From Vibrio stylophorae (lineage in GTDB: Bacteria; Pseudomonadota; Gammaproteobacteria; Enterobacterales; Vibrionaceae): a DNA stretch of 64,000 nucleotides. The stretch lies in assembly GCF_921293875.1 (NCBI RefSeq), contig NZ_CAKLDI010000001.1:960475-1024474 (forward strand). Direction: 5' to 3'. Position numbers and translations under genes: made by a program. Below, piece by piece: positions 37,898 to 48,600 of this stretch. Position 1 is the first letter of the stretch; every line of letters starts with the position of its first letter. The notes below the pieces were generated by a model, which was not told the origin of the DNA, did no database searches, and saw only the letters and a program-made list of their open reading frames with translations.

Positions 37898-39568
37898 ATG
37901 ACTGAATCTTTTGCTCAACTCTTTGAAGAGTCGCTAAACGAACTAGAAACTCGCCCTGGTGCGATTGTTAAAGGTACTGTAGTTGCTATCGCAAACGGCT
38001 ACGTACTTGTTGACGCAGGCCTAAAATCTGAGTCTTCTATCCCTGCTGAACAGTTCAAAAATGCTGCTGGCGAACTAGAAATTGAAGTTGGTTCTGAAGT
38101 TGACGTAGCGCTAGACGCGATCGAAGACGGCTTCGGCGAAACTCAACTTTCTCGTGAGAAAGCGAAACGCCACGAAGCTTGGATCGTTCTTGAAAAAGCT
38201 TACGAAGAAGCTGCAACTGTTGTTGGTATCATCAATGGTAAAGTGAAAGGCGGTTTCACTGTTGAACTTAACGGTATCCGTGCATTCCTACCTGGTTCTC
38301 TAGTAGACGTACGTCCAGTTCGTGACACTGCGCACCTAGAAAACAAAGAGCTTGAGTTCAAAGTAATCAAGCTTGACCAAAAACGTAACAACGTTGTTGT
38401 TTCACGCCGTGCAGTTATCGAAACTGAAAACAGCGTTGAGCGCGACGAGCTTCTAGCGTCTCTACAAGAAGGCATGGAAGTGAAGGGTATCGTTAAGAAC
38501 CTAACTGACTACGGTGCATTCGTAGATCTAGGTGGTGTTGACGGTCTTCTACACATCACTGACATGGCTTGGAAACGCGTTAAGCACCCATCTGAAATCG
38601 TTAACGTTGGTGACGAGATCCTTGTTAAAGTTCTTAAATTCGACCGTGATCGCACTCGTGTATCTCTTGGTCTTAAGCAACTTGGCGAAGATCCATGGGT
38701 ATCAATCGCGAAACGTTACCCAGAAGGTCACAAACTTTCTGGCCGCGTAACTAACCTAACTGATTACGGCTGCTTCGTAGAAATCGAAGAAGGCGTTGAA
38801 GGTCTAGTACACGTTTCTGAAATGGATTGGACTAACAAGAACATCCACCCATCTAAAGTTGTTAATGTTGGCGACGAAGTTGAGGTTATGGTTCTTGAGA
38901 TCGACGAAGAGCGTCGTCGCATCAGCCTAGGTTTGAAACAATGTAAAGCAAACCCATGGCAGTCTTTCGCTGAAGCACAAGCTAAAGGCGATAAAGTAAC
39001 TGGTAAGATCAAGTCTATCACTGACTTCGGTATCTTCATCGGTCTAGACGGCGGCATCGACGGTCTTGTTCACCTATCTGACATTTCTTGGAATGTTGCA
39101 GGTGAAGACGCAGTTCGCGAGTTCAAGAAAGGCGACGAAATCACTGCAGTTGTACTACAAGTCGACGCAGAGCGTGAGCGCATCTCTCTTGGCATCAAAC
39201 AAATGGAAAGCGATCCATTCAATAACTTCATCGCAGACACCAAAAAAGGTGCGCTTGTAAACGGTAAAGTTATCGCTGTTGATGCGAAAGGCGCAACTGT
39301 TGAGCTATCAGAAGGCGTTGAAGGTTACATTCGCGTTTCTGAAATCTCACGTGACCGCGTAGAAGACGCTTCTCTAATCCTAAGCGTTGGCGACGACGTT
39401 GAAGCGAAATTCACCGGTGTTGACCGTAAGAACCGTATGCTAAACCTTTCTATCAAAGCGAAAGATGAAGCAGACGAGCAAGAAGCAATGGCATCTATCA
39501 ACAAACAAGATGACGCTGCATTCGGCAACGCAATGGCTGACGCGTTTAAAGCAGCTAAAGGCGAATAA
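37898..39568 (+). CDS. rpsA: 30S ribosomal protein S1
   Basis: RNA-binding protein that helps the 30S subunit load mRNAs. The 556-residue protein has six S1 repeats; the repeated pattern G.V....DYG.FV.....GL.H.S.M shows clearly from about residue 190 on (for example [23 protein letters not shown]). Codon use differs visibly from the neighbouring genes (favoured GGT, GTT, CTA/CTT, AAC, GAA), as expected for a highly expressed gene. ihfB follows after a 22-base hairpin. Confidence 0.98.
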   Translation: MTESFAQLFEESLNELETRPGAIVKGTVVAIANGYVLVDAGLKSESSIPAEQFKNAAGELEIEVGSEVDVALDAIEDGFGETQLSREKAKRHEAWIVLEKAYEEAATVVGIINGKVKGGFTVELNGIRAFLPGSLVDVRPVRDTAHLENKELEFKVIKLDQKRNNVVVSRRAVIETENSVERDELLASLQEGMEVKGIVKNLTDYGAFVDLGGVDGLLHITDMAWKRVKHPSEIVNVGDEILVKVLKFDRDRTRVSLGLKQLGEDPWVSIAKRYPEGHKLSGRVTNLTDYGCFVEIEEGVEGLVHVSEMDWTNKNIHPSKVVNVGDEVEVMVLEIDEERRRISLGLKQCKANPWQSFAEAQAKGDKVTGKIKSITDFGIFIGLDGGIDGLVHLSDISWNVAGEDAVREFKKGDEITAVVLQVDAERERISLGIKQMESDPFNNFIADTKKGALVNGKVIAVDAKGATVELSEGVEGYIRVSEISRDRVEDASLILSVGDDVEAKFTGVDRKNRMLNLSIKAKDEADEQEAMASINKQDDAAFGNAMADAFKAAKGE

Positions 39569-39576
39569 TTTCGCAT

Positions 39577-39598
39577 AAGGGGGAAGCAATTCCCCCTT
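39577..39598 (+). other. Hairpin between rpsA and ihfB
   Basis: AAGGGGGAA-GCAA-TTCCCCCTT, a perfect 9-bp stem 9 bases after the rpsA stop, not followed by a T run. It may stabilise the rpsA mRNA 3' end or partly stop transcription before ihfB. Confidence 0.6.
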
Positions 39599-39641
39599 AA
39601 ACGGTTATACTACTGAGAAAGTTACTAAATTCGGAGTGGTT

Positions 39642-39920
39642 ATGACAAAGTCAGAACTCATTGAGCGCCTATGTAGCGCACAACCTCATCTTTCAGCAAA
39701 ACACGTTGAAGATGGCGTGAAAGAAGTCCTCGATCATATGGCGTCTACCCTTGAGGAAGGCGATCGTATTGAAATTCGTGGTTTCGGTAGCTTCTCACTA
39801 CATTTCCGTGCGCCACGCGTTGGTCGCAATCCGAAGACAGGTGAGAAAGTTGAGTTGGACGGTAAATACGTTCCTCACTTCAAACCAGGTAAAGAGCTTC
39901 GTGAACGCGTTGATTTCTAA
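39642..39920 (+). CDS. ihfB: Integration host factor subunit beta
   Basis: Beta subunit of the sequence-specific DNA-bending heterodimer IHF. The 92-residue protein matches the family: [10 protein letters not shown] at the N terminus, the beta-arm region [26 protein letters not shown] and the end [17 protein letters not shown] 39642 is chosen over the in-frame start two codons upstream because CGGAGTGG precedes it at the right distance. It lies downstream of rpsA as in E. coli and ends at a terminator. Confidence 0.97.
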   Translation: MTKSELIERLCSAQPHLSAKHVEDGVKEVLDHMASTLEEGDRIEIRGFGSFSLHFRAPRVGRNPKTGEKVELDGKYVPHFKPGKELRERVDF

Positions 39921-39933
39921 CGCTGGTTGAACG

Positions 39934-39967
39934 AAAAAACGGCATCCAATTCGGTTGCCGTTTTTTT
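39934..39967 (+). terminator. Terminator after ihfB
   Basis: AAAAAACGGCA...TGCCGTTTTTTT hairpin. Confidence 0.9.
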
Positions 39968-40042
39968 ATGCCTGCGAATCATGGTGCGTTAGGCAAATTT
40001 CCTGCATAATTCAAAGAGTGTCTCAAGGAGAGGGGAATTAAA

Positions 40043-40357
40043 GTGCGAATTATTCTAACCATTGCGATTGTGATCTGTTTAGTGATTGCCGTGATGCTGG
40101 GCGCTGAAAACCATAGTGAAGTGACCTTCAACTATTTGGTCGCGCAGGATCAATTCAACCTATCAACCTTGCTTGGCGGTGCCTTTGCGCTGGGGTTGCT
40201 GGTTGGTCTGGCACTTTTTGGCCTCAAATATTTGGCCTTGCTCTTTACCAAGCGTCGACTTGAGAAGCAATTTAAAAAACAACAAGCAGAGCTTGCCACA
40301 TTACGTGACAAAGCTGCTGCAACCCCATTAACGGATAGCAAAAAAGCGTCTCGTTAA
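40043..40357 (+). CDS. lapA: Lipopolysaccharide assembly protein A
   Basis: Small inner membrane protein (LapA/YciS, 104 residues) with two membrane segments (about 3-22 and 42-64) and a basic cytoplasmic tail with a short coiled coil. It works with LapB in LPS assembly control. The start is GTG 40043, preceded by AAGGAGAGGGG. It lies 32 bases before lapB on the same strand, the conserved lapAB-pyrF order. Confidence 0.93.
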   Translation: MRIILTIAIVICLVIAVMLGAENHSEVTFNYLVAQDQFNLSTLLGGAFALGLLVGLALFGLKYLALLFTKRRLEKQFKKQQAELATLRDKAAATPLTDSKKASR

Positions 40358-40389
40358 GACCTGAATAGCAAGAGAGAAAGGTTTCACGT

Positions 40390-41559
40390 ATGTTGGAACT
40401 GTTGTTTCTGCTCCTCCCTGTTGCTGCTGCCTATGGCTGGTATATGGGGAACAGAAGCGCGCGTCAGCAAAAACAGCAAAAATCCCACCACCTGTCACGA
40501 CAATATGTGACGGGCTTGAACCTTTTACTCTCAGATCAACCAGACAAAGCGGTAGATCTCTTTATTGATTTGCTACAAGTCGATGAAGAAACCATCGATA
40601 CACACCTTGCCCTTGGTAACCTCTTTCGTAGTCGCGGTGAAGTGGATCGGGCTATCAAAATTCACCAAAACCTCATGGCTCGAAGTAACCTCACCATTGA
40701 GCAGCGCAATTTAGCGTTGCAGCAACTGGGTAAGGATTACATGTTGGCCGGTTTCCTTGATCGCGCTGAAACCATTTTTGTTCAGCTGCTTGATGAGCCT
40801 GAGCACCGTGAGGCTGCGCTGCGCCAATTGTTGCAAATTTACCAACAAACCCGTGAGTGGGATAAGGCAATTGAGATTGCCCATGCCTTGGTGAAGTTAG
40901 GCAAGCCGAAGCTGAAACGCGATATCGCGCATTACTACTGTGAGCTGGCTAATTTAGAGTTGGCAGAATCTCATACGGATCAAGCCAAGAGTTATCTAAA
41001 AAAAGCGCTGCAACACGACAAAAACTGCGCGCGTGCTAGCTTGATGCAAGCGCAATTGGCGCACCAAGCACAGGATTACAAAGGCGCGATTAAAGCGCTG
41101 TCAGCGATTCCAGAGCAAGACCTCGATTTTGTCAGTGAAGCCTTACCCATTTTATCTGAAAGCTATATTGCATTGGGCCAAGAGCACGAGCTTTTCGCTT
41201 TCTTACAACATTGTATTAGTTTGAAAGCAGGCGTTAGTGCTGAGCTGATGCTGGCGGATGTGGTTGCCAAACAAGAAGGCAACGAGCTGGCGCAAACTTT
41301 CCTCACCAAACAGCTAATGAAAAACCCAACCATGAAAGGCTTCTACCAATTGATGGATTACCATCTACGTGAGGCGGAAGAGGGGCGTGCGAAAGAGAGT
41401 CTTGAGACCTTGCGCGCGCTGGTGGGTGAGCAGCTGAAAATCAAACCGAATTATCGTTGTCGCCACTGCGGCTTTTCAACCCACGCGCTTTATTGGCATT
41501 GTCCATCTTGTAAGAAGTGGGGGAAAATCAAGCCGATTCGCGGATTGGATGGCGAATAA
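40390..41559 (+). CDS. lapB: Lipopolysaccharide assembly protein B
   Basis: Membrane-anchored TPR protein (LapB/YciM) that brings LpxC to the FtsH protease and so limits LPS synthesis; YejM counteracts it. The 389-residue protein has one N-terminal membrane segment (about 1-20), about nine TPR units, and a C-terminal rubredoxin-like zinc/iron knuckle CRHCGFSTHALYWHCPSCKKWG (about residues 357-378). It sits between lapA and pyrF as in enterics. Confidence 0.96.
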   Translation: MLELLFLLLPVAAAYGWYMGNRSARQQKQQKSHHLSRQYVTGLNLLLSDQPDKAVDLFIDLLQVDEETIDTHLALGNLFRSRGEVDRAIKIHQNLMARSNLTIEQRNLALQQLGKDYMLAGFLDRAETIFVQLLDEPEHREAALRQLLQIYQQTREWDKAIEIAHALVKLGKPKLKRDIAHYYCELANLELAESHTDQAKSYLKKALQHDKNCARASLMQAQLAHQAQDYKGAIKALSAIPEQDLDFVSEALPILSESYIALGQEHELFAFLQHCISLKAGVSAELMLADVVAKQEGNELAQTFLTKQLMKNPTMKGFYQLMDYHLREAEEGRAKESLETLRALVGEQLKIKPNYRCRHCGFSTHALYWHCPSCKKWGKIKPIRGLDGE

Positions 41560-41617
41560 CTGCGACACGCTTTCTGCATTTTATTGAAGTTCTTAACTCT
41601 GGCGAAAAGGAGCCCGC

Positions 41618-42316
41618 ATGCAAACCGACGCAAAAGTAATCGTCGCGCTCGATTATCAAACTCAAAGCGATGCCTTTGCTTTTATTGACCGTATTGAACC
41701 GGGCAGTTGCCGCCTTAAAGTCGGCAAAGAGATGTTTACCTACTTTGGTCCTGAATTTGTTCGTCAGTTGCACCAGCGTGGTTTTGAAGTCTTTCTTGAC
41801 CTTAAATTTCATGATATTCCAAACACAGTTGCCAAGGCGGTTGCCGCTTCAGCAGATTTAGGTGTGTGGATGGTGAACGTTCATGCCAGTGGTGGTGAGC
41901 GCATGATGGTTGCTGCTAAAGAAGCATTGCAACCTTTTGGCTTGCAAGCGCCAAAACTGATTGCCGTGACCGTACTAACTAGCATGACCGAAGCTGATTT
42001 GCAGGGTGTGGGTATTACCCGTACACCGCAAGAGCAAGTGATGCATCTTGCTCGCTTAACCCAGCAAAGTGGCCTTGATGGTGTGGTGTGCTCAGCGCAA
42101 GAAGCCAATATGTTAAAAACTGAGTTGGGCCAAGCCTTCCAGTTGGTGACCCCAGGGATTCGACCAGCCGGTAGTGATGCAGGCGATCAGCGCCGAATCA
42201 TGACGCCAGTGGACGCAGTGGCTGCGGGCTCTGATTATTTGGTCATTGGTCGTCCAATTACCCAAGCGGCCGATCCTGCCAAGGTGCTGGCTGAGATTAA
42301 CGCGTCATTAGCGTGA
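41618..42316 (+). CDS. pyrF: Orotidine-5'-phosphate decarboxylase
   Basis: Last step of UMP synthesis. The 232-residue protein carries the KVGKEMF segment and the catalytic [13 protein letters not shown] (Lys/Asp/Lys/Asp network), plus the phosphate-binding [18 protein letters not shown] and the YLVIGRPI end. AAAGGAGCC (41607-41615) supports the start. It follows lapB by 58 bases and ends at a terminator. Confidence 0.97.
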   Translation: MQTDAKVIVALDYQTQSDAFAFIDRIEPGSCRLKVGKEMFTYFGPEFVRQLHQRGFEVFLDLKFHDIPNTVAKAVAASADLGVWMVNVHASGGERMMVAAKEALQPFGLQAPKLIAVTVLTSMTEADLQGVGITRTPQEQVMHLARLTQQSGLDGVVCSAQEANMLKTELGQAFQLVTPGIRPAGSDAGDQRRIMTPVDAVAAGSDYLVIGRPITQAADPAKVLAEINASLA

Positions 42317-42345
42317 TAACTCAGGCATGAGATCATTGAGATAAG

Positions 42346-42371
42346 AAAAGCCAGCGTTTGCTGGCTTTTTT
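42346..42371 (+). terminator. Terminator after pyrF
   Basis: AAAAGCCAGC-GTTT-GCTGGCTTTTTT hairpin. Confidence 0.9.
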
Positions 42372-42393
42372 ATAGGCTGAAATCTACATAAAT

Positions 42394-42415
42394 AACGGAC
42401 GCCGAGGCGTCCGTT
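42394..42415 (-). terminator. Hairpin downstream of the chitinase gene
   Basis: AACGGACGCC-GA-GGCGTCCGTT, a nearly perfect palindrome 33 bases after the chitinase stop; AT-rich on the exit side of the minus strand. Confidence 0.55.
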
Positions 42416-42447
42416 TTGGTGTTCACGCTGTGAGTTTTTGGTAAAGA

Positions 42448-44187
42448 TTATTTCCCTGCAGGAATAATCTCACCGTTGTCATCAAAGGTGGTGACGTTAA
42501 AGAAGTGCTTCACACAATTTTCGTAATCGCCTTGGCGCAGTGCGCTGTAGGCATATTGGTAAGGTACCAATTTACACGCAAAGGTCGCACCACCTGGATT
42601 GTTGGCATCATAGCCCCAATCTTTATCCCAAGTGATTTCGAGTGCGCCAGCGCCATCAGTGTTAAATGGTTTCATATTGGCGCAGCCAAGCGTTTCACCT
42701 GTGATATCAAGATTCAGAAGCTCAGCAATCTTGCGATAGTAGTTGATGCGGTTTTGCGCGCGATAATCTTCCGCGCCTTTGCCACATTCAAAAGCACCAT
42801 TGATGATTTGAATGGTCGCGCCAAAGCCAAGCTCGAGTCCTGCGGCTTTATCAGCCGCATTAGGCTGCCAAGTACCATCAATCACATGTAGCATGCTTGG
42901 TTTTGGTGGCTGCGGGTAGACATAGAAGAACACTGCAGAGGCAAGGTTAAGCCAAGTATCAGCAACCAAAGCTGGGTTTTGCAATAAAACGTGTTTGTCA
43001 CCAAACATCGCTTCAGAGAACGCGCCATAGTTGTAGTTCCAGCTTAGCTGCTTAGCACCACGGCCAAAATAGCTCTTACCTGGGGCACAAGGCCATGCTT
43101 CACCTTGCCAGCTACCACAAGCGCTATAGGCGCCATTTTGGCTGGTTTCTGTATTGCCCATTTCACGAAGGTACCACAGTCCTTGACGCCATACTGGCAC
43201 GCCCTTACTGGCTTCCCAGTTTGGTGCATTGGCACCCGTTTCTTGAATAAAGTGGGCAAACATAGTGGCCAGTGAGCGCTTACAGATTTCATCTGAGTTG
43301 CGACCATCGGTATAGGTTCGACAAAACGCAGGGAATTTGGCAATCGACTGCAAGAAGCGGGTATAGGTGTAGGCTTCATTGCGCAGTGGGAACAGGTAGT
43401 TCCAAGTCACTTCATCGACGATCATCTCAGCGCGCTGCACGTTTTCAGGATTGGTCGCTAAATTTGGCGCAACGGCTTCAACAATCGCGTTATCCGCTGT
43501 TTCGATGTCAGAGCGTACCAAGGCAAAGAGTGGGGTATTGGTCAGCGTGGTTTCCACATTGGATAACTCGCTGCGCGACATCAAAAAGCCGCCGTTGCCA
43601 TCAGGAATGATGGTCATTTCACCCGGAGGGGTGACAGGTGGTTCGATTGGTGGTGGGGTAATCGGTGGTTCAGGTTTTATTGGCGGCTCCACCGGTGGTT
43701 CTACAGGACCGCTTGGACAATCGACTGGGGTCCAGAACCAACTATTTGCTGATGGACTTTCCCAAAGACCCGGATTGTTTTTTGCTTCAAAACATTGGTT
43801 GTTGAAGCTCACAATATCGCCATTGCTGACCTTGGTTTGACCCGGTTGCCAAACAATGACATCGCCTGCAGGTGGGGTTACCGGCGGCTCTGGATTCACA
43901 GGTGGCTCTGGATTTATAGGGGGTTCGGGCTTCACGGGTGGCTCTGGCGTGACCGGTGGTGTGGTGGTGCCATCACAGGTAGTTTGTTGCCAAAACCAGC
44001 TGGATGCCGCGCTTGGGGTTTCCCAAACTCCCGGATTGTTTTGAGCAATATAGCAAGCCTCTTGATAGACAACGGTATCACCATTGCTCACCTTGGTTTT
44101 GCCTTGCTCCCATGTGATTGCGGCACTGGCTGTGCTGCTCACAAATAGGGTTGCCAGAATCACTGACAAGGGCGTGAGTGTACGCAT
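42448..44187 (-). CDS. Secreted GH19 chitinase with two chitin-binding modules
   Basis: A 579-residue exported chitinase. Signal peptide (about 1-22, ending ASA), then two similar CBM5/12-type chitin-binding modules (about 23-70 and 108-155). Both carry the pattern W..G.TKVSNGD.V......C..A.NNPG.WE...SWFW. Each module is followed by a Pro/Glu-rich linker with PPVTPEPP-type repeats. The GH19 catalytic domain is about 215-575. The family motif FGRGAKQLSWNYNYG is clear, and the likely catalytic acid is Glu316 in HFIQETG. GH19 enzymes cleave chitin by inversion; chitin use is typical of Vibrionaceae. GGAGCTTAGTT precedes the ATG. Confidence 0.93.
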   Translation of the reverse strand: MRTLTPLSVILATLFVSSTASAAITWEQGKTKVSNGDTVVYQEACYIAQNNPGVWETPSAASSWFWQQTTCDGTTTPPVTPEPPVKPEPPINPEPPVNPEPPVTPPAGDVIVWQPGQTKVSNGDIVSFNNQCFEAKNNPGLWESPSANSWFWTPVDCPSGPVEPPVEPPIKPEPPITPPPIEPPVTPPGEMTIIPDGNGGFLMSRSELSNVETTLTNTPLFALVRSDIETADNAIVEAVAPNLATNPENVQRAEMIVDEVTWNYLFPLRNEAYTYTRFLQSIAKFPAFCRTYTDGRNSDEICKRSLATMFAHFIQETGANAPNWEASKGVPVWRQGLWYLREMGNTETSQNGAYSACGSWQGEAWPCAPGKSYFGRGAKQLSWNYNYGAFSEAMFGDKHVLLQNPALVADTWLNLASAVFFYVYPQPPKPSMLHVIDGTWQPNAADKAAGLELGFGATIQIINGAFECGKGAEDYRAQNRINYYRKIAELLNLDITGETLGCANMKPFNTDGAGALEITWDKDWGYDANNPGGATFACKLVPYQYAYSALRQGDYENCVKHFFNVTTFDDNGEIIPAGK

Positions 44188-44607
44188 AACTAAGCTCCAT
44201 TTCGTTTGTCGTCTTACTCTCGAATCTCAGTTAGAGCCACGAAATTTCCAATCTCGCTGGCAGTTTCCCACCTAGTGTTGATAGCTCGCACGCCTTGTCA
44301 GTGACTCAAATTTCATGAGGTACAGAGTTTCAATGGGCATTATTCATGGCTTGCGCTAAGGGCTACAGTAAAAAGCGCGAAGGCCTCGCATTCCTACGAA
44401 GGATCTCCACAGCAAGGCTGTAAATTTGTATGCGTGGTTTCACAACTTTGAACTGGGTTCAAAGCTGACACTTAAAATTGGCGTGAAAAATAGCCTTGAA
44501 AATGGCTAGAGAATTTCGGGGTAACCATAACGCGGTCACAGAGAAATCAAGGTGCATGACATAGAATGAGTGCCGGTAAACAATAAGATTTGTCTCAGGA
44601 GTAAAGG
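44188..44607. other. Divergent intergenic region chitinase / ABM protein
   Basis: A 420-base gap that should hold promoters for both genes. It contains a perfect inverted repeat CTTTGAAC-TGG-GTTCAAAG at 44446-44464 and a weaker TAGCC...GGCTA stem at 44491-44508. AGGAG at about 44598-44602 precedes the rightward gene. No ORF, RNA family or known regulator site was recognised. Confidence 0.45.
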
Positions 44608-44952
44608 ATGATTGCGGTGATTTTTGAGGTCGAGGTAGCAGCGGGAAAACAGGACGATTATTTGCAAAGTGCCAGTGATCTTCGGCCTTTACTTGAGGGT
44701 GTCGATGGTTTTATCTCCATTGAGCGTTTTCAAAGCCTCAGTCAGCCCGGTAAGGTACTGTCTTTGTCATTTTGGCGTGATGAAATGGCGGTTGAAGTGT
44801 GGCGTAATGAATTTGCGCATCGATGTGCACAAAGCCAAGGGCGTGCCAGTACTTTCCAGCATTATCGTCTGCGGGTTGCTGAAGTGATTCGTGATTATGG
44901 GCTTGATACACGTGCGCAAGCGCCACAGGATAGCCAACAGATCCATGCGTAA
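44608..44952 (+). CDS. Antibiotic biosynthesis monooxygenase (ABM)-fold protein
   Basis: A 114-residue ferredoxin-like-fold protein of the ABM superfamily (MIAVIFEVEVAAGKQDDYL..., then GFISIERFQS and LSFWRDEMAVEVWRN). Members range from quinol monooxygenases to heme-degrading enzymes and many have no known reaction, so no substrate is proposed. The typical conserved Trp/His pairs are present in the FWRDE and FQHYR segments. Cytoplasmic, with no obvious operon partner. Confidence 0.8.
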   Translation: MIAVIFEVEVAAGKQDDYLQSASDLRPLLEGVDGFISIERFQSLSQPGKVLSLSFWRDEMAVEVWRNEFAHRCAQSQGRASTFQHYRLRVAEVIRDYGLDTRAQAPQDSQQIHA

Positions 44953-45166
44953 ATGGTGAGATAAAGACGGTGATGCCTAAAGGGCTCACGTTCAATGAGA
45001 TCCATATTCAGCTGCCATTTACCCCGAATATGCGATGTTTCACCCATAACTAGCGCAGTTGTCACTCGCTTTGAGAATATTTGCTTGGTGCTGACCTGAC
45101 GTTGTCCAAGGTCTTGCACTTTATTTTCAAAATAGAGCGAGATGAGCGCATTGATATGAGTGTGAA

Positions 45167-45526
45167 ATGAAAGCCAAATTACTTCTAAGCAGCCTTTGTG
45201 TGTTGCTTTCTGCCTGTGCTAGCCATGATCCAGAAGATGGCTATCGCGGGATCTATACCTATGGTCAGGATGTCTCCAATTTTCGTCTTTGCAATACCAA
45301 TCAAGTGTATTGGCTTCGTGGTGAGCCAAAGGCGATGCAAAGCATTCAAAGTGAGATTGCCATGCAATCTGCACTCAATGACGACCCATATCCATCCATT
45401 TATCTGCATTTTTCTGGAGAAATTGACGCGCCGCCAGCTCAGGGTGTCGCCGCTGATTATGATGGGGTGATCCATCTTGAAGCGCTGCACATTTCATTGA
45501 TGAAAGCGCCCTCTAACTGTCAGTAA
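45167..45526 (+). CDS. Putative outer membrane lipoprotein
   Basis: A 119-residue protein with a lipoprotein signal peptide; the lipobox is LSAC with lipidated Cys17, and Ala at +2 predicts outer membrane sorting. The remainder (YRGIYTYGQDVSNFRLCNTNQVYWL...) resembles the OB-fold part of NlpE-like or similar envelope lipoproteins, but the match is by eye and weak. Two cysteines (in the RLCNT and SNCQ segments) could form a disulfide. Function unknown. Confidence 0.65.
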   Translation: MKAKLLLSSLCVLLSACASHDPEDGYRGIYTYGQDVSNFRLCNTNQVYWLRGEPKAMQSIQSEIAMQSALNDDPYPSIYLHFSGEIDAPPAQGVAADYDGVIHLEALHISLMKAPSNCQ

Positions 45527-45552
45527 TCGGCATTCCTAAAGGCTCATCTTTC

Positions 45553-45603
45553 TTTTTCGATGGCAAAGCTTTTTCGATGACAAAGATTTTTCGATGACAA
45601 AGA
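45553..45603 (+). repeat. Three tandem 17-bp repeats
   Basis: Copies start at 45553, 45570 and 45587; unit TTTTTCGATGACAAAGA, the first copy with two changes. They lie between the lipoprotein gene and the large phosphatase-like gene. Confidence 0.9.
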
Positions 45604-45689
45604 CAAGCTCACACTCTGGTTGTGGCTGTCTTTGCATCATCTCTTGGAATCGGTACACTCACGGTGAAATCGATAGCTAAGGGATTGAG

Positions 45690-48600
45690 ATGAGACGATT
45701 TTTTCCAAAATTAAAGCAAGCAGCATGGCTGTCAGCCGCCTTGGTGATGGCACCGACTGCGCAAGCGGATATCGCCAGCACACCGGTGATCGGTGGCATG
45801 ATCAATAGCAGCGCCATTCTTAAAGACCAAGTGTTTGGTGGGCTGCAATTCTCAACTCGAGCCACTCGCGATCTCACTTTGTTTACCGTCGCGGGCCTCT
45901 CGCTAGATAGTTATATTCTGACCCTTCCCTTGGATGCAAAGGTCAAAGCGCGGGTGGTAGGACAGCTTTCTAATCCAGCCTATGCCATTCCTTTGGGCTA
46001 TTTTCTGCATACCTTTTACGATCGCTACACGGGCAGCGATGCACGTATTGTTGAAGGCGATCAGTTCAAGGCCTATTTGCAAACGCAATATAGCCAAGCA
46101 CAGCTGGCACAGTGGCAACATGATTTGTTTTCCCTTGATGATGGCAGCCAAGCTTCGACAACCACAGAAGAGACAGCCACCGCTGAAAAACTGGAAGATA
46201 CCAGCCATCATCATAATGGCTTAACCGTCAATCGTGAGATGATCGCCGCCTTGGTGGTGGTTTATGACGCGCTGGTGGAGATTGATGATTGGCGCAAGCA
46301 AGATTACTTACCAGACCACTATCGCTATTTATCCAACAGTCCAGAAGATAAGGCCTTGGTGGCCAAAATCCAGCCCATCGTCATTGGCTTTTTTGAGCAG
46401 TTGGCTCCGACCTTAGCGCCGGGCGATACGCGCGCAGCCATTGAGACGGTCATTGCTGATCACGCGCCAGATGCGCAAAACAAGGTCAACAATAAAGCGC
46501 AAGCTGTGACCATCACGCTGATCGATTTTGTGCGGCTCAATGTGCTGAAAAACTACCGTCAATTTTCCATGTCGCAAACACGCATTGATACCTATGGCGA
46601 CTGGCTCGAAGCGCAATTTGATGACAACCCACAGCAGCTTGTTGCCTTTTTAACGGCGCGCGTCAATCGCCCCTTGGCGGTGCAGATCGTGGTTGATGGT
46701 TTGCAACAAGGGATGATGGAAGGGCTCGTGACTCCGGGGCATCCTTATTTGCAAACCGCCTATGGCGATCATTTAGCCGGCCTTAAGCGCGCGCAGCAAT
46801 TTTCACCCGCAAATCCTCCAAGCGGCGAGCAACATCGCACTTGGCTAAAAGCCTTGGCAAGCGATCCGAAAGCGCATCAAGCACTGCTTGCAGATAAGCA
46901 TTATTTGCCCTTTTTTAAAGCGCTATATCGTGATTACGAGCCTGCCATTGTGGATATAGGCGTGGCGTCAACACCAACCATTAGTGTGCGTAATTTGCCC
47001 ATTGTGAAAACGGGCGCTGCAGTGGCAGGGGCGCAGGGTACGGGGATCCCTAATTTTCACTTTGTTGCCCGCGATGAAGATCGCGCCTATTACTTCTTTG
47101 GTAATGATGCCTTAGCGCTTGATAAGCTGCTGGCGCAAAACAAAGTGCCCACCATGTTTGAGCGCTTGGATCATCTCACCACCTTAAACTGTAATGCACA
47201 GTATGATTGGCATGCCCATGTCAGTTATGACGGCTTGGTTAATTTAGGTCTGGGTGAGGCGATGCGTGACTATGGCGAAAAACGCTGCGTGCGTGAATTG
47301 TCGATGCGCAGCCAAGTGGAGCAAAAAGCGCAGGCGCTGCGCTTGCAGCTCATTGATGACATTCGCCAATATCAACAAATTCATGGCATTTGGTTTTATA
47401 CCAAGGTGACGCTGGGTTGGCGCATTGAAGAAAATCTGCGCCAGCTTGCAGCGCTGAGCGAGCAAGGCATGCCTGATTTCACCTTGATCTATAACCCATG
47501 GCCGGATCATTTCGCGCACTTTACGGGGCCGCTGGCCGATGAAATTATCGCGCCTACCGGAGAGCTCAATCGTTTGGATTACTGGCTCTCGCAAATTACA
47601 GCTGTGTATCAAGAAGCCGGCGTTTATTCGCGCACCCTCTGGGGAATGGCTGGGGATCATGGTTTAGCGCCGGTGTATCACACCCTAAATCCTGAAATTA
47701 CTGTATTTGAACAGCTCAAAGCGCGCTATGGCCATGAAATTGTGGTCAAGAAAATCTCTTCTGATGAAGGGGAAGGGCCGAAGATCACCCATGCGCTGAA
47801 TCCGCCAAGCATGCAAAACATTGATGTGGTGGTGGCCTCAACGGCTGGCGGCAACTTGATGTTTGATTTTTTTAACGCACGCCAAGGCTGGGCGGTACAA
47901 CCCGTGTATCAAGATTTAATTGCCTGGCGACCGCAGGCTGCGCCTGCTGATTTTGCCATCGATTTAGTGGATGAAATTAGCACTCAGCTGGCCGATAGTT
48001 TGGATTATTTAGCGCTGCGACAAAGTCATTGCGATACGCAAGTGTGCCAAGTGCGCTTGGTGGGTTATCGCGATGGTAAACGCCGCGATGAGCTGGTCAT
48101 GCGCCAAGGCGAACGCCTCTATTATGGTGTGCTGAGCTTAAGTACAGCTAAGGCAAATGCCGTGACTTTTGCAAAAGACAAATCGCCGATTTTATTAGCG
48201 CTGAGAGAAGCCAATCCATATCTGCCTCAACCAACTGCTGTGCAGCTTCGCGCGCGCGATGCCGAACTTGATCGTTGTTTGGTCAAAGCTGATCCCGCTC
48301 AGCCAAATACTTGGTGTGATAGTCAGTCTTGGCGCGAGCTGACGCGCTATTCGGCGAAGCCTGATGCGGTGAATCAAATCGCGCAGCTTTACGCAGAAGA
48401 TCGCGCAGGGACAATCAATCTTTTCCCACAAGCGGGTATTGGCTTTAATACCAAGGTGCCGGGGCGTCATGCTGGAGAGCATTACTTAGAAAAAGATGCC
48501 TTTTTAGGCTTTTGGGGGGCGCCTCTAGGCAATGCCATTCAACCTATTGGTATTGCGGAAAATGGCTCGCTGGCACCGACGCTTTATGAGTATCTCACCG

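Noticed and set aside
44895-45119. 74-codon minus-strand frame between the ABM and lipoprotein genes
   Set aside because: Overlaps the 3' end of the ABM gene on the other strand, no recognisable motif and no start signal.
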